Assembly: GCA_910579115.1 (NCBI GenBank)
Contig: CAJTSO010000033.1
Coordinates: 1,965-20,109, forward strand
Source: an uncultured Selenomonadaceae bacterium
GTDB taxonomy: Bacteria > Bacillota > Negativicutes > Selenomonadales > Selenomonadaceae
Direction of reading: 5' to 3'
DNA: 18,145 bases
The translations under genes were made by a program, and so were the position numbers. A model generated the notes under the pieces. It was not told the origin of the DNA, did not search any database, and was given only the letters and a program-made list of their open reading frames with translations. Of the stretch, positions 7,660 through 14,365 are shown piece by piece. The first letter of the stretch is position 1. Each line of letters starts with the position of its first letter.

Positions 7660-7875
7660 CTAAATCCTCCCTCTACAAAAATCCTCCAGCACGGTCTCCT
7701 TTAATCTGCCGTCAATGCGCTCCGGAAAATGGCGGAGCCCTGCAATAATCCACAATCAGGAGCCCTTGTGCCGCCGGCTGTATCCCCTCGAACAACTCTC
7801 CTGGCTCTGTGCCTGAATCAGGGACCGGTGCCGTGAACATATCCGGCTTAACGGTTCCCCGCAGGTACACAAAGG
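7660..7875 (-). pseudogene. Possible frameshifted small gene between the histidine kinase and the dGTPase gene
   Basis: This is the only coding-like signal in the 256-base gap 7658-7913. One minus-strand frame is open from near 7875 (GTG possible at 7870) to a TGA at 7714-7712 and reads in part GTVKPDMFTAPVPDSG and GELFEGIQPAAQGLLIVDYC. One base over, a second frame reads LRHFPERIDGRLKETVLEDF and stops with TAG at 7662-7660, overlapping the dGTPase ribosome binding site as genes in an operon often do. Joining them needs a single base change near 7735. I do not recognise a family, and no ribosome binding site is clear, so chance open frames remain possible. Confidence 0.25.
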
Positions 7876-7916
7876 AGCTGGGTTCAAATCAGCCAAAACC
7901 CAGCTCCCGTTTTTTA
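7866..7916 (-). terminator. Hairpin terminator after the histidine kinase gene
   Basis: A perfect 11-bp stem (GGAGCTGGGTT at 7874-7884 with AACCCAGCTCC at 7897-7907, 12-base loop) directly follows the kinase stop codon. On the minus strand only TTTGTGT follows the stem. On the plus strand a strong run of six T (7910-7915) follows, which overlaps the stop codon. It can therefore also stop plus-strand transcripts. Confidence 0.65.
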
Positions 7917-10715
7917 TTTGCTTCCCGACAGATATTTCCTGGCCGCCGCCACCGTATCATCATAAAGCTGAATCAACATATCGATGTTGTTCCTGACAAA
8001 TGTCTCCGGCGCTTCCGGGGGATTTTCCGCCTGCAAGCCCTGGAGCTTGCGCCCGGCCATTTCCATTGTCTTGGCCAGCCTTGACAGCTTTTCGCCGCCC
8101 ACCAGCAGTGAGGAGGACTTCAAAGCATGGACGGCCACGGTAAAGGGATCCCAATCCTGCTTTTCCGCCAGACTGGAAATCTCTGCCTTATTATTCGGGG
8201 CCTCATCACAGAATACCGACAGTACCCGGTTGTACATTTCCTTCTTGTTGCCGCAGTTTTTACAGCCCAGCTCGGCATTAAAGAGTTCATTTGCCTCGCT
8301 GTCCGCTTTTCCCGGCTTTTCTCCGCTGGCAGCAGACGCCGGAGCCGCCGGGGCCGCCGCCCCCTTATGGAGGTAGGGGTTGAGTCCCGCCGCCGGAACC
8401 GGTCCGCCGGTGGAGAGCTTCGTCCCCTCGCCGGCCGCCGGAGGAATCGGCTGGGAAGCCTCGCTCTTCTCTGGGGCTCCAGCAGGGGCAAATCCCTCAA
8501 TCCCCGCCGCGGCGGCCGCGGCGGCCATTGCATCATCCCAGCTGACCTTTGGCTGCGGAGTCGGGGCAGGCTCAGGCTCAGGTTTACGGCTTACAATCTT
8601 GATTTTTTCCGGCGGCAGATACCGGCGGAGGGTCTCCTCCAGCAGATCTCCGTCGATCGGCTTTGACAAATACTCCACAAAGCCCTTGGAAATATACATC
8701 TCCCTCATGCCCACGATGGCGTTGGCCGTAAGGACAATAAAGGGGATACTGTCATAGCCCGGAATTTTCTTTGCCTGCTCCATGGCCTCGATACCGCTCA
8801 TTTCCGGCATCATATGATCCATGAGAACCAGGTCAAAGCTTTCCTTTTTCATGAGCTCCAGGGACTTTGGCCCGCTGTTGGCCGTGACTACATTCACCTT
8901 TGTTTCCTTCAACAGACCCGACACAACCAGCAGGTTCAGCTCCCGGTCGTCAACCACCAGCACATTGGCCTCCGGCGCTACAAAGCTTACCTTGTGGCCC
9001 TCCTGACGCCTGGCGTTATCCTTTCCGGCCGCCTGGAAATTGCCAACCTTCGCCGTCCCCACAACCTTTTGGGGCAGCACGAGGGTGAAGGTGCTTCCCA
9101 CCCCGTACTCACTGGTGACCTCCACGTCGCCTCCCATAGCCTGAGCCAGCCGCTTGGTAAGGGCCAGTCCCAGACCGGTGCCCTCCACGGAGCGGTTCCG
9201 GTTCAAATCAAGGCGAACGAAGTTCTTGAAGAGGTTTTTCATATCCTCCGGCTTGATCCCGATGCCCGTATCGGCCACGGCGAACCGGAATACGGTGATG
9301 TCGCTGGCCTCCGCCAGCTTTTCCCCGGTGATGGTCATGGTAATGCCGCCGTCATTGGTATACTTTACCGCATTGTTCAGCAGGTTTATCAGCACCTGCC
9401 TGATGCGGACCGCATCCCCCTCCAGCTCATTGGGCAGCTCCTCTCCGACATTGATGATGAAGGAAAGCTTTTTCTGCTCCGCCTTCACATTTATCATGGT
9501 GGAAACTTCGCTGAGAAGATTGCCCAGCCGGTAGTTGCCCGGCAAAATATCGATCTTTCCCGCTTCTACCTTGGAAAAGTCAAGGATATCGTTTACCAGG
9601 GAAAGCAGGGCCTTGGAAGCAGACTCAATATTTTGGGCGTATTCCCGAACCACCGGCTCCGTCCCTTCCCGAAGGATCATCTCATTCATGCCCATGATTG
9701 CGTTTATGGGGGTACGGATTTCGTGGGACATATTCGCCAAAAAGTCGCTCTTGGCCCGGTTCGCCCTGGCGGCTTCATCTATCGCCTCTCTCAGCTCATC
9801 GCTGCGGCGTGACTTCTCCTCATAGGTATAGGCATAAAACATACCGATCATGACGATGATGCAGAGAAAGCCAAAGGAGAGCCTCACAAGCATGGAAGCG
9901 TCCCCTATAGTCGCCATCATGACGGGCATTGGGATCAGGCCCATCAGGTCAGCGTTCAGAGAGGGAACATCCGCCTTTACCAGGAACAGTCCCTTTTCCC
10001 CATTATATGTCCAGACTACTGACACCGGATCCCGCATGGTCTCTGAATCCAGAGCCCTGAAAAGCTGATGCTCCCTCGCCATAGCCAGGAGGCTTTCCCG
10101 CTCCTCATCCCAGTCCAAGGGGGCAACCATCAGATTGTCTTTGTGGTCAACCACCCAAAAGGAGGCCCGTCCTTCATAGGCCCTCACGCCAAAATCCTCG
10201 GACACCCGCTCAGGGGTAAACAGCTTATAAAGGACATATTGGATATTGTCCCCCCGCCTGACCGGCACCGCTGCCGCCCAGCCATCTCTGGAGCTGCCGC
10301 TCACCGCCTTCTCCCCGTGGAAAGCCTGCCGTATGGAGGAAAATTTGTCTGCATTGATCCCGGTCCCGTACACATTATTTCCGCTGTTGTCTATCAGTCC
10401 GTAGCGTCCCCTATCAGGCGCACTGTCCACCAGCCGGAGGGCAAAATCGCCGGGGAGCGAGGGCAGATTCAACCGCTCCGCCTGCTCCATGACTCCCGCA
10501 ATATCAGTCAGACTGCCTAATGCCCTGCCGGCCACCCGCCCGTCCAGATCCTTCGCCAGGATCTCCGCCTGGCGGGAAACCTGAAGCTCCATATAGCTGT
10601 ACAGCAAATCATCTATTTTTTTGTGGAGTACGTACACGATTCCTGACAATACGGCAACAAGAGCCAGTACTGACACGATTGGCCGAAGCCACCGCCTTTC
10701 AAATCTGCTTTCCAT
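7914..10715 (-). CDS. Hybrid sensor histidine kinase with receiver and HPt domains
   Basis: A 933-residue membrane phosphorelay protein. Segments in order: TM helix 12-30; an extracytoplasmic sensor region of about 240 residues without a domain I can name; TM helix 275-298; HisKA with phospho-accepting His331 in FLANMSHEIRTPINAIMG; HATPase_c with N box LLNNAVKYT (445-453), DTGIGI (482-487) and GTGLGLAL (512-519); receiver domain with Asp589-Asp590, phospho-accepting Asp633 in LMDHMMPEMSG, Thr663 and Lys685; a Pro/Ala-rich linker (711-800) with a run of eight Ala at 730-737; and an HPt domain with His863 in VHALKSSSLLVGG. This is a complete BarA/ArcB-like relay. No response regulator lies beside it, so the final output protein is elsewhere or unknown. 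The ATG at 10715 follows GGGGAG 11 bases upstream. Confidence 0.95.
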   Translation of the reverse strand: MESRFERRWLRPIVSVLALVAVLSGIVYVLHKKIDDLLYSYMELQVSRQAEILAKDLDGRVAGRALGSLTDIAGVMEQAERLNLPSLPGDFALRLVDSAPDRGRYGLIDNSGNNVYGTGINADKFSSIRQAFHGEKAVSGSSRDGWAAAVPVRRGDNIQYVLYKLFTPERVSEDFGVRAYEGRASFWVVDHKDNLMVAPLDWDEERESLLAMAREHQLFRALDSETMRDPVSVVWTYNGEKGLFLVKADVPSLNADLMGLIPMPVMMATIGDASMLVRLSFGFLCIIVMIGMFYAYTYEEKSRRSDELREAIDEAARANRAKSDFLANMSHEIRTPINAIMGMNEMILREGTEPVVREYAQNIESASKALLSLVNDILDFSKVEAGKIDILPGNYRLGNLLSEVSTMINVKAEQKKLSFIINVGEELPNELEGDAVRIRQVLINLLNNAVKYTNDGGITMTITGEKLAEASDITVFRFAVADTGIGIKPEDMKNLFKNFVRLDLNRNRSVEGTGLGLALTKRLAQAMGGDVEVTSEYGVGSTFTLVLPQKVVGTAKVGNFQAAGKDNARRQEGHKVSFVAPEANVLVVDDRELNLLVVSGLLKETKVNVVTANSGPKSLELMKKESFDLVLMDHMMPEMSGIEAMEQAKKIPGYDSIPFIVLTANAIVGMREMYISKGFVEYLSKPIDGDLLEETLRRYLPPEKIKIVSRKPEPEPAPTPQPKVSWDDAMAAAAAAAGIEGFAPAGAPEKSEASQPIPPAAGEGTKLSTGGPVPAAGLNPYLHKGAAAPAAPASAASGEKPGKADSEANELFNAELGCKNCGNKKEMYNRVLSVFCDEAPNNKAEISSLAEKQDWDPFTVAVHALKSSSLLVGGEKLSRLAKTMEMAGRKLQGLQAENPPEAPETFVRNNIDMLIQLYDDTVAAARKYLSGSK

Positions 10716-10817
10716 AATATCTGCCGCTCCCCGGTCATGTAAATATTTTTATAACGGTCTTTGACTGTTGAATGCTATTCGGTAAAAAATTACCTGGCAA
10801 TTCCCTGAAAACCTGCT

Positions 10818-10938
10818 TTACAAATTAGCGACGATGCCTTTAACAAACCAGTCCATCCTTTTGAAAATTTCCCCGTCCGGCAGCGACTGTCCCTGCCGGC
10901 AGCACACAGACCAGCAGTTTTTTCTTCAAATCATCCAT
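10818..10938 (-). pseudogene. Small Cys-rich ORF upstream of the kinase, broken by a one-base frame change in an A6 run
   Basis: The ATG at 10938 follows GAAGGAAG at good spacing. As sequenced the frame gives only 32 residues (stop at 10842-10840). If one A is removed from the A6 run at 10923-10918, the reading becomes MDDLKKNCWSVCCRQGQS followed by LPDGEIFKRMDWFVKGIVAN and Leu, 39 residues ending with TAA at 10820-10818. That version has a balanced composition with three clustered Cys and ends cleanly. The rest of the 391-base gap (10716-11106) holds a promoter at 10998-11027 and a 7-bp inverted repeat at 10877-10899 inside this ORF. I do not recognise the family. It could be a real defect, a slippery site or a sequencing error. 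Confidence 0.35.
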
Positions 10939-10997
10939 ACGGGCTTCCTTCGGACAGAATCAAAAAGCCGGCTAACTCCCGCTCTCATGCACCGCTT

Positions 10998-11027
10998 AGT
11001 ATACCACAAAAGCAAAACAATAACCAA
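10998..11027 (-). promoter_or_regulatory. Candidate sigma-A promoter for the small ORF and histidine kinase
   Basis: TTGGTT (11027-11022), 18-base spacer, TATACT (11003-10998). The start would be near 10991, about 275 bases before the kinase ATG and about 50 before the small Cys-rich ORF. I see no better promoter nearer the kinase. Confidence 0.5.
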
Positions 11028-11106
11028 AGGGAAATTTATATGAATTGCATTGTAACGGCATTTTCCACACTCTCAATATTTCCCCTGACCGTTTATTATC
11101 TTCCGA

Positions 11107-11997
11107 CTACGGGGATTGGATCAATGACCGAAGCTCCTGAAGAAACAGCTCCGTCCCTTTGGAAAACCCCCGCTGTTTTTTCCAAACAACGCTTAGTCTT
11201 GCTTCCCGTTTCGGCGACAAAGGGATAAAACAAAGATCATGATTTCCCGCCGTATTAACCAGCTTATCCAGCGTGACAGCATATCCAAGTCCCTCGGATA
11301 CCATCAACGCCGCGTTAAAAATGAGATTATAGGTTGCTGCTACATTTGCCTCGTGAAAGCCTCCGCCATACCAGCCGGAAAGTTCGTTGCTGGACAGGGA
11401 CTGCCGGGAAAGAATCAAGGGAACCCCTTCCAAGTCCTCCCGACAAATCACAGGGTTTGCGGCCAGCGGGCTGTCCTTTCGCATCAGCACGCCCCATACG
11501 TCTGTGACAGGCAGGGGGAGATAGCTGTATTTGGTTAAATTCGCTTCTCCAATCAGGACTCCAAAATCCAAAAGGCCGTTATCCAGCCGTTCCATTACCT
11601 CTTCGGCATTTCCGCTGAATATATGATAATGGATATGCGGATATTTCTTTCGCAGCTCAGCGGCTGCCTTCGCGATGAGGCGCATACCCTCTGTCTCGCC
11701 GCCGCCAATATAAATGTCTCCGCTGACCGGTCCCTCTGCCACGGAAAACTCAGCCTGCATTTTATCTGCCAATTCTACGACTTCTTCCGCTCTCCTGCGA
11801 AACAACCGGCCCTCGTCTGTCAAGGTGACATTGCGGTTTTTCCTTCCCCGGTTGAGCAGCTTGATTCCCAGCTCGGCCTCCAATTCCATCAGCTGCCGGG
11901 AAAGGGTCGGCTGGGTGATATTCAAAGACTCCGCCGCATTTGAAATGCTTTCCTCGCGGACTACGGCGAGAAAGTAACGCAAAACGCGCAGTTCCAC
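11107..11997 (-). CDS. LysR family transcriptional regulator of the divergent dehydrogenase/hydrolase genes
   Basis: A 296-residue cytoplasmic DNA-binding regulator of normal LysR length. The winged helix-turn-helix is at about residues 1-60 (YFLAVVREESISNAAESLNI then TQPTLSRQLMELEAELG), followed by a linker helix and an effector-binding domain from about 88. The start is taken as GTG at 11997 because GGGAGG lies 7 bases before it and the protein then begins with the usual ELRVLRYFL. A longer in-frame start at 12057 has no such site and would run into the promoter. It diverges from the dehydrogenase gene and shares a 144-base control region with it, the standard LysR arrangement, so it probably responds to a substrate or product of those enzymes. 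Confidence 0.94.
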   Translation of the reverse strand: MELRVLRYFLAVVREESISNAAESLNITQPTLSRQLMELEAELGIKLLNRGRKNRNVTLTDEGRLFRRRAEEVVELADKMQAEFSVAEGPVSGDIYIGGGETEGMRLIAKAAAELRKKYPHIHYHIFSGNAEEVMERLDNGLLDFGVLIGEANLTKYSYLPLPVTDVWGVLMRKDSPLAANPVICREDLEGVPLILSRQSLSSNELSGWYGGGFHEANVAATYNLIFNAALMVSEGLGYAVTLDKLVNTAGNHDLCFIPLSPKREARLSVVWKKQRGFSKGTELFLQELRSLIQSP

Positions 11998-12024
11998 AAA
12001 TGTTCCTCCCTTGCTTTTTCGATT

Positions 12025-12030
12025 ATTATA
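12025..12030 (-). promoter_or_regulatory. -10 box of the LysR gene promoter
   Basis: TATAAT on the minus strand, giving a start near 12018 and a leader of about 20 bases. No good -35 box is visible upstream; that position is occupied by the LysR dyad at 12043-12057, which fits autoregulation. Confidence 0.6.
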
Positions 12031-12036
12031 CCACAG

Positions 12037-12068
12037 AATTATATGCCCAACGAGCATTTAATTATATG
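12037..12068. promoter_or_regulatory. LysR-type operator in the divergent control region
   Basis: The dyad ATGCCCAACGAGCAT (12043-12057) has the LysR T-N11-A form, with arms ATGC and GCAT. Its centre is about 66 bases before the predicted dehydrogenase start (near 12116), the usual place of a LysR recognition site, and about 32 before the regulator's own start. It is flanked by a direct repeat AATTATATG (12037-12045 and 12060-12068), 23 bases apart. Confidence 0.6.
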
Positions 12069-12080
12069 TTAAATAGGTAT

Positions 12081-12109
12081 TTGCTAATCAATTAACTCCT
12101 TTTTATACT
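12081..12109 (+). promoter_or_regulatory. Sigma-A promoter of the dehydrogenase gene
   Basis: TTGCTA (12081-12086), exactly 17 bases, TATACT (12104-12109), start near 12116. The near-consensus boxes suggest appreciable basal activity or repression by the divergent LysR protein as well as activation. Confidence 0.85.
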
Positions 12110-12141
12110 ATTCTCATCTGATAGAAAAGGAGTTTTTGGGA

Positions 12142-12912
12142 ATGGACGCACAAATGTTAAAGGGTAAGGTAGCAGTCATAACCGGAGCCAGCTATGGGAT
12201 GGGCCAGACGATGGCAGAGCTGTTCGCAGATGAGGGCGCCGCCGTGGTCATAACCGCCAGAGGACGGAAGAAGCTGGACGCGGTAGTAAACGGTATCCAG
12301 GCCAGGGGAGGCAAGGCCATTGGTGTGGTAGCCGATGTATGTTCCAGCGAGGACACTGAAAAGGTCTTTGCCTCCGCATTGAAAGAGTTTGGGGATGTGG
12401 ATATTCTCATCAACAATGCAGGGATCGGAGAGCAGAAGCTCATTGATGAAACGGACGATGACTGGATGCGGATGGTGATGGACACCAACCTGGGCGGTCC
12501 CATGCGCTATATTCGGGAGGCGCTGAAAATCTTCCTGCCGAAAAACGAGGGCGTGATTATCAACGTGTCCTCTGTCAACGGCGCCCGGCCCTTCTGCGGA
12601 GCGACCTATACCTCCACCAAGGGGGCGCTGAACACGCTGACGAAGAATGTTGCTATGCGGCTGATCGACACCAATATCCGCTGCAACGCCATTGCTCCCG
12701 GTGCCACCATCACCCCGGCGCATTTAGCGAACAAGGCAGGAGAGCAGCCCGGCGGGGCCAAGATGCTGGAGTACAGCGGCCACTTTGTCTATTTCCCCGG
12801 CCCGGAGTGCCAGGCTATTGACCAGGCGTATGCCTGCCTGTACCTTGCCAGCAAGATGGGCCGGGCCGTCCGGGGGCAGGTGCTTCAGGTCTGCAATGGA
12901 GCATTCCTGTAA
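12142..12912 (+). CDS. Classical short-chain dehydrogenase/reductase (SDR)
   Basis: A 256-residue cytoplasmic NAD(P)-dependent oxidoreductase. The Rossmann nucleotide loop TGASYGMG is at 14-21, NNAG at 91-94, the active-site Ser in NVSS at 143-144, and YTSTK gives Tyr156 and Lys160. Arg40 after the second strand (TARGRKKLD) points to NADP(H), though this is a prediction. The substrate cannot be read from the sequence; homologues act on many alcohols and ketones. The ATG at 12142 follows AAAAGGAG with 9 bases between. A TTG two codons earlier is a poorer start. It is the first gene after the LysR-controlled promoter, followed by a gene stub and a secreted hydrolase. Confidence 0.94.
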   Translation: MDAQMLKGKVAVITGASYGMGQTMAELFADEGAAVVITARGRKKLDAVVNGIQARGGKAIGVVADVCSSEDTEKVFASALKEFGDVDILINNAGIGEQKLIDETDDDWMRMVMDTNLGGPMRYIREALKIFLPKNEGVIINVSSVNGARPFCGATYTSTKGALNTLTKNVAMRLIDTNIRCNAIAPGATITPAHLANKAGEQPGGAKMLEYSGHFVYFPGPECQAIDQAYACLYLASKMGRAVRGQVLQVCNGAFL

Positions 12913-12946
12913 AGGACGCTGGGCCGGGGCAAAATCAGGAGGCAAA

Positions 12947-13000
12947 ATGATGACAATCATCCAAAATCAGAATTTTGACGAAGAACGCATCCTTTTTTAA
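12947..13000 (+). pseudogene. 5' stub of a DUF3737-like gene
   Basis: A good ribosome binding site (AGGAGG at 12937-12942) precedes an ORF of only 17 codons, MMTIIQNQNFDEERILF. From memory this matches the N-terminus of DUF3737 proteins (an xxIxNQxFDEERALY-like beginning), whose full length is roughly 280-300 residues. The rest is missing: after TAA the 140 bases to the next gene show no continuation in any frame. The gene therefore looks truncated by deletion. The family call rests on one short motif. The 227-base gap 12913-13139 otherwise holds only a 27-codon ORF without support. Confidence 0.5.
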
Positions 13001-13139
13001 TTTTTTGAAATTAGGGGACATGGGAATATTGTCCGCTCACGGAGAGCAGAACAAATCCCCTGAAAAACTCAGTAAGCTCCGGGATTCTGACCGAAGTTTA
13101 TAGAAGAGATTGTTCGATGCAAAGGAGGAAACAAACAGC

Positions 13140-14273
13140 ATGAAGAGGACATTGCCGGCAATCACCGCCGCGCTGCTCATGTTGTCCATGACAACCTGCG
13201 TCACACAGGCAGCGCCAACAAATTCCAAAACGCAATCCGAGAAAACGAAACAGGAGGTCTCACAAATGGTAAATTACGGCTCTATGCAGGACACGGACAT
13301 TCGAGTGGAGTCAATCGAGCTCACCAGCCAGTGGGATAAGGTGTTCCCGCTCAGCGGTGAGGTCAGTCACCGGAAGGTAACCTTTGTCAATCACTTTGGA
13401 ATTACGCTGGCGGCAGACCTTTACGAGCCCAAGGAGTACACGGGAAAGCTCCCGGCCCTTGCGGTCTGCGGTCCCTTCGGCGCCGTGAAGGAGCAGAGCT
13501 CCGGCCTCTACGCCCAGGAGATGGCGAAGCGTGGCTTCCTGACGATCGCCTTTGATCCATCCTTTACCGGAGAAAGCGGCGGCTATCCGAGAAGCTTCAA
13601 TTCCCCCGACATCAACGTGGAGGACTATCAGGCCGCCATCGACTTCCTCTCCGTCCAGGATAACGTGGATCCGGAGCGGATCGGAGTTATCGGAATCTGC
13701 GGCTGGGGCGGCATGGCCATTCAGACGGCGGCGCTGGATACCCGCGTCAAAGCAGCTGCGGCTGTGACCATGTATGATATGAGCCGCAACACGGCCCTGG
13801 GCTATTTCGACTCAGTTGACGAAAAAGGCCGGTATGAGGCCCGTGTCACCTACAACAACCAGCGGACGGAGGATTATAAAAACGGTTCCTACGCCATGGC
13901 CGGAGGACTGCCGGAGGCGTTACCGGAGGGAGCGCCGCAGTTCCTCAAGGACTATATGGCTTACTACAAGACCGACCGCGGCTATCATCGCCGCAGCGTA
14001 AACTCCAACGGCGGGTGGGCGGCCACCGCCAACGGATCCCTGATGAATATGCGACTGTTTGCGTACGCGCCGGAGATTCGTAGCGCAGTCCTCCTGATTC
14101 ACGGCGAAAACGCCCATTCTCTGATGTACAGCCAGGCTGCCTACCAACTTCTCAAGGGGGACAATAAGGAGCTGATGATCATCCCCGGCGCAAATCACAC
14201 TGATCTATATGATAAGCTGGATGTCATTCCCTTTGATAAACTGGAGGCGTTCTTCTCCGCAAATTTGAAATAA
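13140..14273 (+). CDS. Secreted alpha/beta hydrolase with Cys nucleophile (YcjY/dienelactone hydrolase-like)
   Basis: A 377-residue predicted exported hydrolase. A signal peptide with a basic start (MKR) and hydrophobic core (about 5-19) ends at TQA-AP near residue 24. The Cys at 20 does not sit in a good lipobox. The nucleophile elbow is GICGWGG with Cys187 in place of Ser, as in the YcjY and dienelactone hydrolase group. His353 in PGANHTDLYD is the likely catalytic His, and the acid is probably near 323 or 355. The substrate is unknown. The ATG at 13140 follows AAAGGAGG with 11 bases between. An in-frame TTG at 13110 would spoil the signal peptide. It is probably cotranscribed with the dehydrogenase from the LysR-controlled promoter and ends at a strong terminator. 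Confidence 0.9.
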   Translation: MKRTLPAITAALLMLSMTTCVTQAAPTNSKTQSEKTKQEVSQMVNYGSMQDTDIRVESIELTSQWDKVFPLSGEVSHRKVTFVNHFGITLAADLYEPKEYTGKLPALAVCGPFGAVKEQSSGLYAQEMAKRGFLTIAFDPSFTGESGGYPRSFNSPDINVEDYQAAIDFLSVQDNVDPERIGVIGICGWGGMAIQTAALDTRVKAAAAVTMYDMSRNTALGYFDSVDEKGRYEARVTYNNQRTEDYKNGSYAMAGGLPEALPEGAPQFLKDYMAYYKTDRGYHRRSVNSNGGWAATANGSLMNMRLFAYAPEIRSAVLLIHGENAHSLMYSQAAYQLLKGDNKELMIIPGANHTDLYDKLDVIPFDKLEAFFSANLK

Positions 14274-14296
14274 AGGACACGGTATGAGTAAATAAA

Positions 14297-14337
14297 AAAG
14301 AAGCTGTGAAAACTCCGGGAGTTTTCACAGCTTCTTT
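14297..14337. terminator. Bidirectional terminator between convergent genes
   Basis: A perfect 19-bp stem (14297-14315 with 14319-14337) and a 3-base loop. The minus strand continues with TTTATT after a T-rich arm, and the plus strand with CGCTATTTCTTTATTTTT. It lies between the hydrolase stop (14273) and the convergent gene's stop (14366) and serves both. Confidence 0.93.
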
Positions 14338-14365
14338 CGCTATTTCTTTATTTTTCCAACTTTTC

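Noticed and set aside
7874..7907. GGTTCAAATC resembling a tRNA T-loop
   Set aside because: The flanking bases form the kinase terminator stem instead; there is no acceptor, D or anticodon arm around it.
8504..8528. CG-only stretch in the kinase gene as a regulatory repeat
   Set aside because: It encodes the run of alanines in the Pro/Ala linker and keeps the frame, so coding explains it.
8814..9812. 332-codon plus-strand open frame opposite the histidine kinase
   Set aside because: It lies entirely over the kinase catalytic domains, whose motifs are intact on the minus strand. GC-rich DNA gives such shadows often, as also at 6779-7663 and 2618-3367.
10877..10899. CCGGCAG/CTGCCGG hairpin as a terminator or riboswitch element
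   Set aside because: No T run follows on either strand and it lies inside the small Cys-rich ORF, where GC-rich codons explain it.
13020..13103. 27-codon plus-strand ORF after the DUF3737-like stub
   Set aside because: AGGGG lies too close to the ATG and the product has no recognisable pattern; more likely leftover sequence of the deletion.
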